Source: Bacteroidota bacterium (GTDB lineage: Bacteria > Bacteroidota > Bacteroidia > Bacteroidales > Prolixibacteraceae). Taken from it: DNA of 6,997 nt. The notes under the pieces were generated by a model, which was given only the letters and a program-made list of their open reading frames with translations, was not told the origin of the DNA and did no database searches. The stretch lies in assembly GCA_023488865.1 (NCBI GenBank), contig JAMDDG010000352.1, positions 1 to 6,997 of the forward strand, in the 5' to 3' direction. Positions within the stretch are counted from its first letter, which is position 1. Every line of letters begins with the position of its first letter. This document shows positions 6,588-6,997 of the stretch, piece after piece. Position numbers and translations under genes: made by a program.

Positions 6588-6997
6588 ATGAAAACATTAA
6601 AATACATTCTAATCTCCTTGCTGGCGCTGGTCACGTTTTATTTTGCCGGACCGGAAATGCCAAAGGCGGTTTTGAACCAGGATTTGCCAAAGATTGAGGG
6701 AAGTGTGGTCAATTATGTAGAAGCGATGAATAACAGGCCTGGTTTAAAAATCAGGCCGGGATGTGAAGCGAAGATTGTTTGGGCCAACGATTCCACCAGA
6801 CAGGCAACAGAATATGTTCTTTTGTACCTTCACGGTTTTTCTGCCAGTCGGAGGGAGGGATATCCTGTGGACGAAGATTTTGCCCGCTACTTTGGATGCA
6901 ATGCCTTTTTGGCACGATTAGCTTCACACGGTGAAATAACAGAAAACCCCCTGCTCGACATGACCCCCGAACGTTTGTACGAGTCGGCCAAGGAGGC
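6588..6997 (+). CDS. Alpha/beta hydrolase with N-terminal membrane anchor or signal, 3'-truncated by the window edge
   Basis: This open frame of 136 codons runs off the window. Residues 4-20 (LKYILISLLALVTFYFA) are a signal peptide or signal anchor, so the catalytic domain is probably periplasmic or membrane-tethered. The fold is recognised from the strand-turn YVLLYLHGFSAS (76-87), where HGF is the oxyanion-hole motif of alpha/beta hydrolases, followed by EGYPVDEDFARYFGCNAFLARLASHGE. The nucleophile elbow (GxSxG), Asp and His lie outside the window, so the substrate (an ester or lipid, for example) cannot be stated. An in-frame ATG 12 bp upstream (6576) is an alternative start; 6588 was preferred because MKT-LKY gives a normal basic N-terminus. 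The coding part is visibly richer in G and C than the intergenic DNA. It is divergent from the sigma operon and need not be related to it. Confidence 0.85.
   Translation, partial: MKTLKYILISLLALVTFYFAGPEMPKAVLNQDLPKIEGSVVNYVEAMNNRPGLKIRPGCEAKIVWANDSTRQATEYVLLYLHGFSASRREGYPVDEDFARYFGCNAFLARLASHGEITENPLLDMTPERLYESAKE

Noticed and set aside
1..6997. CRISPR array, tRNA, rRNA or riboswitch
   Set aside because: I saw no regularly spaced direct repeats, no cloverleaf or rRNA-like sequence and no recognisable riboswitch core in the intergenic regions.

Overview
The window reads as a chromosomal segment from a member of the Bacteroidota, probably a Bacteroidales/Marinilabiliales-like environmental or gut lineage (the phylum is well supported, the finer placement is a guess). 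The evidence is a SusC/SusD outer-membrane pair, an ECF sigma factor of the Bacteroidota-expanded type, a FecR-type anti-sigma factor with the C-terminal DUF4974-like region, promoter elements of the TTTG / TAnnTTTG form, AT-rich sequence and an absence of clear Shine-Dalgarno sites.

Layout. Positions 1-6304 are read on the minus strand, so transcription runs from right to left: a degenerate DUF4143-family AAA ATPase relic (6304-5803), an ECF sigma factor (5806-5210), a FecR anti-sigma factor (5061-4087), a SusC-like TonB-dependent transducer with an N-terminal STN signalling domain (3921-655), and the first 216 codons of a SusD-like lipoprotein (650-1, cut by the window edge). A 271-bp divergent intergenic region (6305-6575) holds two dyad-symmetric elements, a good minus-strand promoter and a plausible plus-strand promoter followed by a G9 tract. 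The plus-strand gene at 6588-6997 is the N-terminal part of a membrane-anchored or secreted alpha/beta hydrolase, cut by the right edge before its catalytic serine.

How the genes work together. Sigma, FecR and STN-bearing SusC form a standard trans-envelope signalling unit. A substrate bound by SusC/SusD changes the STN domain, which contacts the periplasmic part of FecR; FecR then releases the sigma factor, which should activate susC-susD. The substrate cannot be read from this window because no enzyme gene is attached on the part that is visible.

The most informative oddity is the relic. The first ~25 codons of a DUF4143 ATPase, and two separate C-terminal segments of it, remain collinear; the P-loop ATPase core and the middle of the DUF4143 region are gone. 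Its stop codon overlaps the sigma start (ATGA) and its promoter is intact, so the promoter of a dead gene may now drive the sigma/anti-sigma operon. I see no evidence for a new defence or mobile system here. The rest is an ordinary SusCD regulatory locus with some uncharacterised cis-elements.
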